From Nitrospirota bacterium (GTDB lineage: Bacteria > Nitrospirota > Nitrospiria > Nitrospirales > Nitrospiraceae): 13,388 nucleotides of DNA. This document shows, piece after piece, positions 1 to 6,912 of the stretch. Numbering within the stretch: position 1 is the stretch's first letter; each line of letters starts with the position of its first letter. The notes under the pieces are model-generated. The model did no database searches, was not told the origin of the DNA, and saw only the letters and a list, made by a program, of their open reading frames with translations. The DNA lies in the NCBI GenBank assembly GCA_016195505.1, contig JACPZN010000328.1, forward strand, positions 1-13,388, given 5' to 3'. Made by a program: the position numbers and the translations under genes.

Positions 1-2
1 CG

Positions 3-1634
3 CCACTCGCCAGCTGCAGGTTGCCGGAGAAACTGCCGGCGCCTCCCCCGCCGCCTATTCTGCCGCCGGTTCCGCCGGTCCAGAAGAAACTGGAACCGGC
101 TCCGCCGGTCAGAGTCTTTGTGCACGACATCCACGTGGTCGGCAATACCGTTTTTACCGACGAACAGCTCGGCGAAGTCACCAAGCGATACAAAGGCCGT
201 GAGCTCACGGCTGAAGACATGGAGGCGCTGCGCCTTGAGCTGACGTTGTTCTACGTCAATCGCGGGTATGTGACATCGGGCGCCATCATCCCCGACCAAG
301 CGATGACGATAAACGTGCTGAAGATTCAAATCGTCGAAGGGACGCTCAGCCAGATCGACATCGAGGGAAACGGCCATCTTTGGTCTAGCTACGTCCGCAA
401 CCGAATCCAGCCGGGCGTGACCAGACCGGTCGACGTCGCCCCGCTGCAGGAACGGCTGCAGTTTCTGCAACGAGATCCCCACATCGCCCAGCTGAATGCC
501 GAACTCAAACCAGGGGTGGCGCTGGGAGAGAGTGTGCTCAACGTACGAGTCAAAGAGACGCCGATCTTTCATGCTCGCTTCGAGTTCAACAATTACCAAT
601 CGCCGACGGTCGGAGCTGAACAGGGGCTCATCACGGTTGACGACACCAATGTCACCGGGCTTGGCGACAGCCTGAGTGTGCAGTACGGCCGGTCGAAAGG
701 CGTGAACCCGATCATCAACGTGCGCTATGCCATCCCGCTCAATCGCTACGACACGACCTTTTCGGCGCAGTACCGTAGATTCACGTTTAAGGTGGAGGAC
801 GACCAGTTCAAGGCGCTGGATATTCGGAACAGCGCCGAGATCATCGGACTAAGCCTCCGCCAGCCGTTCTATCGCACGTTGCATGACGAATTTGCCGTGA
901 CACTGACCGGAGAATACGAGAGGAACGAAAGCACGCTGCTCGACCAGCCGTTCGAATTCGTGGCCGGAGCGACAAACGGAATATTCAAAGTCGCCGCGCT
1001 GCGCTTCGCGCAAGAGTATACCCATCAAACGCAACAACAGGTCTTCTCCGCCTTCTCGCGGTTCTCATTCGGGATCGGCGCGCTTGGAACGAGCCACCGC
1101 AGCGCTGTTCCCCAGTCGGCCACAGGCCAGTTCTTCTCCTGGCTGGGTGAAGGACAATATGTCCGCCAGCTGCAGCCGCTTCGGGCTCAGCTGGTTGCGC
1201 GGACGACTTTGCAACTTTCCAACGAACATCTCTTTCCGCTCGAGCAGATCGCAGTGGGAGGCCGCTACAGCGTGCGGGGTTATCGCGAATACACTTTCGT
1301 ACGTGACAACGGGTTTCTCGCTTCCGCGGAATTGCGCGTGCCGGTCTACACGACAGCCAACGGCCTTGATCGGGTGTTGCTGGCGCCGTTCACGGATGTC
1401 GGACGATCTTGGAACACTTCGTCTCCAACGGATTCGCCCATTGCCACCCCGCTGACTTCTGCCGCAGGCGAGCGGAAAACGCTGGCCAGCGTCGGGATCG
1501 GTATGATCGTCAACTTTACAGAAAGCAGCCGGTTCGAGGTGTATTGGGGACAGCAGCTGAACCATCTCCGAGTGGGTCGGGGGAATTTGCAAGACCACGG
1601 CGTGCATCTGCAGCTGGTGGTCCAGGCATTTTAG
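3..1634 (+). CDS. ShlB/FhaC/HecB-type (TpsB) two-partner secretion transporter, 5' partial
   Basis: Outer-membrane beta-barrel of the Omp85/TpsB superfamily, which exports a large TpsA partner (haemagglutinin/haemolysin type) across the outer membrane. The frame is open to the window edge and no signal peptide is visible, so the true start lies upstream. The first in-frame start-like codon, TTG at 21, has no properly spaced RBS. Numbering from that codon: a proline-rich linker (about 5-30), two POTRA-like domains (about 32-110 and 110-185), then the barrel (about 190-537). The superfamily motif VRGY sits at 418-421 in the context GGRYSVRGY. The protein ends in Phe, as outer-membrane barrels usually do. 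Total length fits the usual 550-600 aa if only a short N-terminus is missing. The CHAT gene follows 85 nt downstream on the same strand. No TpsA substrate is in view; it could lie just left of the window. Family is confident, substrate unknown. Confidence 0.9.
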   Translation, partial: PLASCRLPEKLPAPPPPPILPPVPPVQKKLEPAPPVRVFVHDIHVVGNTVFTDEQLGEVTKRYKGRELTAEDMEALRLELTLFYVNRGYVTSGAIIPDQAMTINVLKIQIVEGTLSQIDIEGNGHLWSSYVRNRIQPGVTRPVDVAPLQERLQFLQRDPHIAQLNAELKPGVALGESVLNVRVKETPIFHARFEFNNYQSPTVGAEQGLITVDDTNVTGLGDSLSVQYGRSKGVNPIINVRYAIPLNRYDTTFSAQYRRFTFKVEDDQFKALDIRNSAEIIGLSLRQPFYRTLHDEFAVTLTGEYERNESTLLDQPFEFVAGATNGIFKVAALRFAQEYTHQTQQQVFSAFSRFSFGIGALGTSHRSAVPQSATGQFFSWLGEGQYVRQLQPLRAQLVARTTLQLSNEHLFPLEQIAVGGRYSVRGYREYTFVRDNGFLASAELRVPVYTTANGLDRVLLAPFTDVGRSWNTSSPTDSPIATPLTSAAGERKTLASVGIGMIVNFTESSRFEVYWGQQLNHLRVGRGNLQDHGVHLQLVVQAF

Positions 1635-1683
1635 ACGGAAGAGCGAATGGCTGATAGCTGACGGCTGTAGCACTGGGAGATCG

Positions 1684-1712
1684 CTGCTCGCCATGATTCC
1701 GGCGAGCAGGAG
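1684..1712 (+). promoter_or_regulatory. Hairpin overlapping the ribosome binding site of the CHAT gene
   Basis: A perfect 9-bp inverted repeat, CTGCTCGCC at 1684-1692 and GGCGAGCAG at 1701-1709, encloses an 8-nt loop. The RBS AGGAG (1708-1712) lies 7 nt before ATG 1720, and its first two bases are in the 3' arm. In RNA the fold would hinder ribosome access. The RBS also decides the start: ATG 1720 is well spaced and begins a signal peptide, whereas ATG 1693 lies in the loop with no RBS. That the hairpin regulates translation is inference. Confidence 0.5.
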
Positions 1713-1719
1713 CGGCACT

Positions 1720-4029
1720 ATGAAACACCTACAACGACTTTCCTCTGGATCTTTATTTCTTCCTTGCTTACTGCTGACCTGCCTCACGGCAAACGGCGAA
1801 GCCGCCGATTCGACGACGGCGGACCAATATAGGCAACAGGGCCGACAGGCGTACCAGCGGGGGTCGTTTTCGCAAGCGATCGAGAAGTGGGATCAAGCTG
1901 CCAACGCCTACGAACAAGCCGGCAACCGAGCCGCGCAGACCGACGTCCTGATACAGATCGCGGATGCCTATCACAACCTGGGCCGCTATGCCAAAGCCGG
2001 CGAGTCTCTCGATCGGGCGCACCGGTTGGCTCTCCAACTGAACGATCCAGGACGCCAGGCTCGCATTTTGACCGGCCTCGGCGTCGCCGCCACGGGAACG
2101 GGGCAGTTGGAAGAGGCGCAGCGCGTTCTTGCCGCCGCTCGCTCGCTGGCTCAACCGCTCGGCCAGCCCTACCTGTCGGCGCAGATCCACAATAATCTCG
2201 GCAATCTTGCTCTTGCCCAGCAGAAACCAGACGAGGCGCTGGCGGCCTATGGCGAAGCGATCACCCTGGCCACTGACGGGAAGAACCTTCCGCTTCGAGC
2301 CCGTGCGCGCAGCAATCAAGCCGCGCTGCTCGCCCGATTGGATCGGCCCACGCAAGCGAAGGAACAACTCGATCTCGCTCTGGTGGATTTGCAAGACCTT
2401 CCACCCTCGCACGATCATGCCTATGCCTTGATCACGATCGGACTGGCTTATGAACGGATTCTTCCGCAGCTCCCCCAATCGCGCGACGATCTCCTCACAT
2501 TGGCTTACGAGGCGTATCAACTGGCGGCCCAAGAGGCGGAAACGGTGGGCAGCCCACGGGCAACCTCCTATGCCTGGGGCTACCTCGGCAGGCTCTACGA
2601 ACTAGACGGCCAGCACGACAACGCGCTAGAGCTGACCCGGCGGGCCATTCTCTCGGGCCAGCAGGCCGCGGCACCGGAAGCGCTATACCGCTGGCACTGG
2701 CAGGAGGGCCGGCTGTTCGCCAAGGTCGGCCATTATCCCGATGCCCTCGGCGCCTACCGGCGGGCGGTGTTCGCCTTGCAATCCGTCCGCGCGGATCTGC
2801 TCGCCTCCGTCGGGGCTTCAACCGGTTCCTTTCGCGCCTATGCCGGCGGCATCTACTACGACTTTGCGGATCTCCTGCTGCAACGAGCTGCAGACGTGGA
2901 GACCCACGGCGAATCAGAACCGTATCTCAAAGAGGCTCGCGATGTGGTCGAGATGTTGAAGGTCGACGAACTCCGCAATTACTTCGGCGACGAATGTGTC
3001 GACGCGGCCCGTTCGCGCATCGCTACGCTGGAAAGCGTGGCGACCACGGCGGCCGTCATCTATCCGATCGCCTTGCCAGACCGTCTTGAGATCCTGGTCA
3101 GCCTGCCGACGGGGTTGCAGCACTTCATGGTTCCCGTCGGACTCGAGCGGTTGACGGAGGAGGTTCGTGTCTTCCGCCAGCTTCTGGAAAAGCGAACGAC
3201 CAACGAATACCTCCCCCACGCTCAGCAGTTGTATGAGTGGCTCGTCAGGCCGCTGGAACGGGAACTGGAGACCCATGAAGTAAGTACGCTGGTCTTCGTT
3301 CCGGACGGCGCCTTGCGCACGATCCCGATGGCCGCGCTCCATAACGGACACGAGTTTGTCATCCAGCGCTATGGCGTCGCCACCACGCCGGGGCTCACCC
3401 TCACCGACCCCAGGCCGATGAAGCGCCAAACGGTCCAAGCCCTCACGGCCGGCCTCACGGAGGCAGTCCAAGGATTCTCCGCCCTTCCCAACGTGGCGGA
3501 AGAAGTGCGGATGGTGCACCAGCTGTTCGGCGGAGCCCTGCTGCTGAACAAGGATTTCCTCGTGCTGGCGGTCGAGACCGAACTCAAGGAGAAATCCTTC
3601 TCCATGGTCCACATCGCCTCGCATGGCCAGTTCGAGAACGATCCTCGGAATAGTTTTCTCCTGGCCTACGACGAGAAACTGACGATGGATCGTCTGGATC
3701 AGTTCGTGTCGCGCATGAAATATCGGGACGAACCGCTGGCCCTGCTCACGCTGAGCGCCTGCGAAACCGCGGCAGGCGACGATCGCGCCGCGCTCGGCTT
3801 GGCCGGTGTGGCCATCAAAGCTGGCGCACGCAGCGCCTTGGCCACCCTGTGGTTCATCAGCGACGAGGCCTCGTCTGTGCTGGTGATGGATTTCTATCGG
3901 CAACTGCGCGACGCTTCGCTCTCAAAGGCCACCGCGCTCCAGCGTGCCCAATTGAAACTGCTGGAGCATCCGATGTTCCAGCACCCGGCCTACTGGGCGC
4001 CGTTCCTGCTTCTTAACAACTGGCTGTAG
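1720..4029 (+). CDS. Exported TPR-CHAT protein (caspase-like peptidase domain)
   Basis: 769 aa from ATG 1720. Residues 1-29 form a Sec signal peptide (basic MKHLQR, a Leu-rich core, then a likely cleavage near GEA/AD), so the protein should act in the periplasm. Residues about 35-380 are helical TPR repeats with typical signatures such as NNLGNLALAQQKPDEALAAY. The C-terminal part (about 455-769) is a CHAT domain (caspase HetF associated with TPRs). Both dyad residues are present: His635 in VHIASHGQFE and Cys681 in TLSACETA, with the usual downstream GLAGVAIKAGARSALATLW stretch. CHAT proteins are cysteine peptidases of the caspase clan, and TPRs usually bind a partner or substrate. The next gene starts 9 nt after the stop. 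A plausible substrate is the TpsA protein exported by the upstream transporter, or an envelope protein; this is inference. A lipoprotein alternative is weak because LLTC lacks a small residue just before Cys. Confidence 0.92.
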   Translation: MKHLQRLSSGSLFLPCLLLTCLTANGEAADSTTADQYRQQGRQAYQRGSFSQAIEKWDQAANAYEQAGNRAAQTDVLIQIADAYHNLGRYAKAGESLDRAHRLALQLNDPGRQARILTGLGVAATGTGQLEEAQRVLAAARSLAQPLGQPYLSAQIHNNLGNLALAQQKPDEALAAYGEAITLATDGKNLPLRARARSNQAALLARLDRPTQAKEQLDLALVDLQDLPPSHDHAYALITIGLAYERILPQLPQSRDDLLTLAYEAYQLAAQEAETVGSPRATSYAWGYLGRLYELDGQHDNALELTRRAILSGQQAAAPEALYRWHWQEGRLFAKVGHYPDALGAYRRAVFALQSVRADLLASVGASTGSFRAYAGGIYYDFADLLLQRAADVETHGESEPYLKEARDVVEMLKVDELRNYFGDECVDAARSRIATLESVATTAAVIYPIALPDRLEILVSLPTGLQHFMVPVGLERLTEEVRVFRQLLEKRTTNEYLPHAQQLYEWLVRPLERELETHEVSTLVFVPDGALRTIPMAALHNGHEFVIQRYGVATTPGLTLTDPRPMKRQTVQALTAGLTEAVQGFSALPNVAEEVRMVHQLFGGALLLNKDFLVLAVETELKEKSFSMVHIASHGQFENDPRNSFLLAYDEKLTMDRLDQFVSRMKYRDEPLALLTLSACETAAGDDRAALGLAGVAIKAGARSALATLWFISDEASSVLVMDFYRQLRDASLSKATALQRAQLKLLEHPMFQHPAYWAPFLLLNNWL

Positions 4030-4038
4030 AAGAACGGC

Positions 4039-5997
4039 ATGTCAACGAACGTTCGTGTCGTCAAATTACTTCAGTCGCCGAAGTTCCTCTGCCTAGCGGT
4101 GGCCCTGGTGGTCACCGCCTCGGTCCTCATGCTGCGGAAGGCCGGCCATTTGGAACTCTGGGAGCTCAAGGCCTACGATACAGCCTTGCGATTGCTTCCT
4201 TCTTCTCACCAGACTGAGCCCAAGACGGTGCTGATCGGAATTACCGAACAAGATGTGCAAGCCCTGGGGAGCTGGCCCCTCTCCGACGCGATCTTGGCTC
4301 GCGTGATCGACTCGGTGTTGCAGCATAGGCCGCGTGTGGTCGGCGTGGACATCTACCGAAGTTTTGCCGTTCCCCCCGGCCACGAAACGCTTGAAAGCAC
4401 TCTCACCGCGCATCCCAACATCGTGATGGTAATGAAATTCGGGAGCGAGATGCTGGCGAGCGTTCCTCCTCTCCCGGTGCTTCGGCACACTGACCAGGTC
4501 GGATTCAACGATCTGCTCTTGGATCGGGACGGCCTCGTCCGGCGAGGGCTCCTGTTTCTGGATGATGGGCGAGAAAGCGCCTATTCATTTCCGTTGCGTC
4601 TCTCGCTCAAGTATTTGGAGCCTGAGGGAATTATTCCGCTCCCCGACCCGATAAACTCCGACCTGCTCAGGCTCGGAAACACCAGCATTCGTCCGCTTGA
4701 GTCCAATGACGGCGGCTACGTGGCCGCCGATGCGCGGGGATACCAATTCTTGTTGGACTTCGGTCGCGAGCCCGCGCCGCTGCCGACCTACTCGGTCACC
4801 AGTCTCTTGGACGGCCGGATCAACCCGGAGACGCTGCGCGACCGCATCGTGCTGATCGGCGTGACTGCCGAGAGCGTGCCCGATCTCTTCCACACGCCGT
4901 ATAGTCCCAGCCTGAGAGCCGACCGGCAAAACATATACGGAGTAGTCCTGCACGCGCAGATCACCAATCAACTGGTGGATCTTGCGTTACAGGGGCATGC
5001 GCCGCGCGCCACGTTGAGTGAGTCGGCGGAATCCTGGTGGATTTTCCTGTGGGGGCTCGTCGGAGGAGTGCTGGGTCTCTTCACTCGATCGACCTGGCGC
5101 TTTTCGCTGCTGACCCTCACCAGTCTCGGAGTCCTGGTCGGCGTCTCCGCGATTGCTTTTGTGGCTGGATGGTGGATTCCGCTCGTGCCTCCGGCCGTCG
5201 CGTCGTTGTCCACCATCGCGCTCCTCACCGCCGCCATTGCGAATCGAGAAAAACGCGATCGCACTCAGTTGATGCAGCTCTTCTCCCGCCACGTTTCGTC
5301 GGAGGTCGCCGAGACGATTTGGGGACAGCGGGAGCTCTTTTGGCAAGGCGGACGGTTGCGGCCTCAAACTATGACGGTCACAGTGCTGTTTACGGATCTG
5401 GAGGGTTTTACCCCCGCGTCCGAACAGATGGACCCGCAACGATTGATGGATTGGACCAACGGCTGCATCGACAGTATGGCCGAGATCGTCATGCGGCACA
5501 GCGGGGTCGTGGACGATTATTTCGGAGATGCGATCAAGGCGAACTTCGGCGTCCCGGTGGCCCGCGCGTCGGACGTGGAAATCGCCGAAGATGCGCGGTG
5601 CGCGGTGGACTGCGCGCTCGAGATGGGGCGAGAAATGAGCCGGCTCAATCACCTGTGGCAAGCCGAAGGGCTCCCGACCGCCCGGATGCGCATCGGACTG
5701 TTCACCGGTTCCGTCGTGGCCGGCAGCCTCGGCAGCCGCGAACGGATGAAATACACGACCCTCGGCGACACGGTCAATGTGGCCGCGCGGCTTGAAGGAT
5801 ACGAGAAAGACAAATGGGAATCTCGCCTGGGGGGAACTGCCTGCCGGATCCTGGTCGGGGAATCCACTGTCCGGTATCTTGATCCGGAGCGGTACGAGAT
5901 CCAACGGGTGGGAGAGGTGTTGTTGAAAGGGAGAGATCAGAAAGTTGGGGTGTATCAGTTGCTCGGTGAGAAAAAGGCAGCGTCTTTTTTCTCATGA
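4039..5997 (+). CDS. CHASE2-domain class III adenylate/guanylate cyclase
   Basis: 652 aa inner-membrane receptor cyclase. One N-terminal TM helix (about 14-32) leads into a periplasmic CHASE2 sensor (about 35-320; typical features VLIGITEQDV, VVGVDIYRSF, DRIVLIGVTA). Three TM helices follow (about 333-350, 355-376, 380-402), then a cytoplasmic class III cyclase domain (about 440-640). Both metal Asp residues are present: D453 in LFTDLEGFT and D497 in FGDAIK. The transition-state pair N580 and R584 is present in TVNVAAR. The position normally held by the substrate-selecting Lys (VDKFIGD in relatives) is Asp493 (VDDYFGD), and the partner position is Thr574. ATP versus GTP preference therefore cannot be assigned, though the catalytic core looks intact. 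The ATG lies 9 nt after the CHAT stop with only a weak RBS (AGAAG), which suggests translational coupling. Likely role: turn an envelope signal into a cyclic nucleotide. Confidence 0.93.
   Translation: MSTNVRVVKLLQSPKFLCLAVALVVTASVLMLRKAGHLELWELKAYDTALRLLPSSHQTEPKTVLIGITEQDVQALGSWPLSDAILARVIDSVLQHRPRVVGVDIYRSFAVPPGHETLESTLTAHPNIVMVMKFGSEMLASVPPLPVLRHTDQVGFNDLLLDRDGLVRRGLLFLDDGRESAYSFPLRLSLKYLEPEGIIPLPDPINSDLLRLGNTSIRPLESNDGGYVAADARGYQFLLDFGREPAPLPTYSVTSLLDGRINPETLRDRIVLIGVTAESVPDLFHTPYSPSLRADRQNIYGVVLHAQITNQLVDLALQGHAPRATLSESAESWWIFLWGLVGGVLGLFTRSTWRFSLLTLTSLGVLVGVSAIAFVAGWWIPLVPPAVASLSTIALLTAAIANREKRDRTQLMQLFSRHVSSEVAETIWGQRELFWQGGRLRPQTMTVTVLFTDLEGFTPASEQMDPQRLMDWTNGCIDSMAEIVMRHSGVVDDYFGDAIKANFGVPVARASDVEIAEDARCAVDCALEMGREMSRLNHLWQAEGLPTARMRIGLFTGSVVAGSLGSRERMKYTTLGDTVNVAARLEGYEKDKWESRLGGTACRILVGESTVRYLDPERYEIQRVGEVLLKGRDQKVGVYQLLGEKKAASFFS
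5967..5994 (+). other. A/T-rich inverted repeat at the cyclase stop codon
   Basis: TGAGAAAAA (5967-5975) and TTTTTCTCA (5986-5994) form a 9-bp A/T-rich stem just before the stop codon at 5995-5997. It is not a standard terminator: the stem is weak and no U-tract follows it. It could be an attenuating or mRNA-processing element between the cyclase and DUF928 genes, or simply arise from the Glu-Lys-Lys and Phe-Phe-Ser codons. Confidence 0.25.
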
Positions 5998-6019
5998 GGC
6001 GACGCAAGGAGGATGAACC

Positions 6020-6778
6020 ATGAAGATATTCCTCAATCAGGAACCGGCCCTCGTCACCGCGCTTCTGCTGGTGGCAGCGATCTCGTTTCCCTATTACAGC
6101 GTGGCGGCCCAATCTACGACTCCGTCGCCGCCCCAGGAGCTCCGATCACAAGCGGCCCCCGCCGGATCCATGGTGGCGGTTCCAGTGTACAAGCCGCCCG
6201 TGCGGGGGGCGCCAGGCGGTCGGGTGGGAGGAGGCACGCGCGGAACGGGAGACCAGACGTTCACGCTCTCGGTTCTCGCGCCGAATCACACGGCCTTGAC
6301 GATTCAGGAACAGCCGGTGCTGTACTGGTTTGTCTCCAGACCGATCACGACCCCGATCGTGTTTACCTTGTCCGACAACGGAGTCAAGCCGCTAGTTGAA
6401 CAGACTCTCACTCCGCCGTTCGAGAAGGGGATTCACCGCCTCAATCTGGCCGATTACGGCGCAAAGCTGGCCGCCGGGAAACAATACCGGTGGTTCGTGT
6501 CGCTGGTCTCGGATTCAAAGCGGCGGTCACGCGATGTGCTAGCTGGAGCCACGATCGAACGCACGAACGGTCTGGCGCCCGCTGGCCAGCTTGACCCCAT
6601 GGCCCAGGCTCGTCAGTATGCAGATGCGGGGCAATGGTACGACGCCATCGCGGTGCTGTCAGATCTGATCGAAGGAAATCCGTCGGAAGGGACCTATCGG
6701 AGACAACGGGCTGGGCTCCTTCAGCAAGTGGGCTTGATCGATATCGCCGAGTACGATCTGGCCCGCCCAAACGAGTGA
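6020..6778 (+). CDS. Exported DUF928-family protein
   Basis: 252 aa from ATG 6020, with a near-perfect RBS (AAGGAGG, 6006-6012) 7 nt upstream. Residues 1-30 are a signal peptide (core ALVTALLLVAAISF, cleavage likely near SVAA/QS). The body matches my recollection of DUF928: a start motif rich in Pro and Gly at 57-75 (VYKPPVRGAPGGRVGGGTRG), a beta-rich section with LYWFVS near 105, and a KQYRWFVSLV segment near 155. The last 50 residues (ARQYADAGQWYDAIAVLSDL) look like one TPR-like helical hairpin. DUF928 has no established biochemical function. In cyanobacteria such genes occur with CHAT and CHASE2 genes (from memory), which agrees with this cluster. It is probably periplasmic, and may be an adaptor for the CHAT or CHASE2 protein (inference). 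It starts 22 nt after the cyclase stop and appears to be the last gene of the operon. Confidence 0.85.
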   Translation: MKIFLNQEPALVTALLLVAAISFPYYSVAAQSTTPSPPQELRSQAAPAGSMVAVPVYKPPVRGAPGGRVGGGTRGTGDQTFTLSVLAPNHTALTIQEQPVLYWFVSRPITTPIVFTLSDNGVKPLVEQTLTPPFEKGIHRLNLADYGAKLAAGKQYRWFVSLVSDSKRRSRDVLAGATIERTNGLAPAGQLDPMAQARQYADAGQWYDAIAVLSDLIEGNPSEGTYRRQRAGLLQQVGLIDIAEYDLARPNE

Positions 6779-6840
6779 CGACAACGGCTACGCGGTATCC
6801 GGTATGTGAGATGTTGTAGCGGCCGCCGAGGTTTGTCTCC

Positions 6841-6869
6841 TTGAGTGCCACCGCAAGAGGGAGTAGGCT
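6841..6869 (+). promoter_or_regulatory. Weak candidate promoter for the GAF histidine kinase
   Basis: TTGAGT (6841-6846), a 17-nt spacer and TAGGCT (6864-6869) lie in the 134-nt gap between the DUF928 gene and the kinase gene. The -10 box matches the consensus poorly. The gap itself suggests the kinase may be transcribed separately from the upstream operon. Confidence 0.22.
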
Positions 6870-6912
6870 GAGTCCTCTCGCTGTTGCGAACATCGAAGAG
6901 CAATGAGGCTCC

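Noticed and set aside
66..99. Inverted repeat CCGGTTCC/GGAACCGG in the transporter gene
   Set aside because: It lies inside codons for a Pro-rich linker with repeated CCG codons, so chance symmetry from composition is the simplest explanation.
1693..1719. Upstream ATG 1693 as the CHAT protein start
   Set aside because: It has no RBS, adds nine residues before the signal peptide and lies in the hairpin loop. ATG 1720 has AGGAG at good spacing and starts directly with the signal peptide.
2914..3903. 329-aa minus-strand open frame opposite the CHAT domain
   Set aside because: Antisense shadow of a clearly coding CHAT region; His/Gln/Arg-rich and without any recognisable domain.
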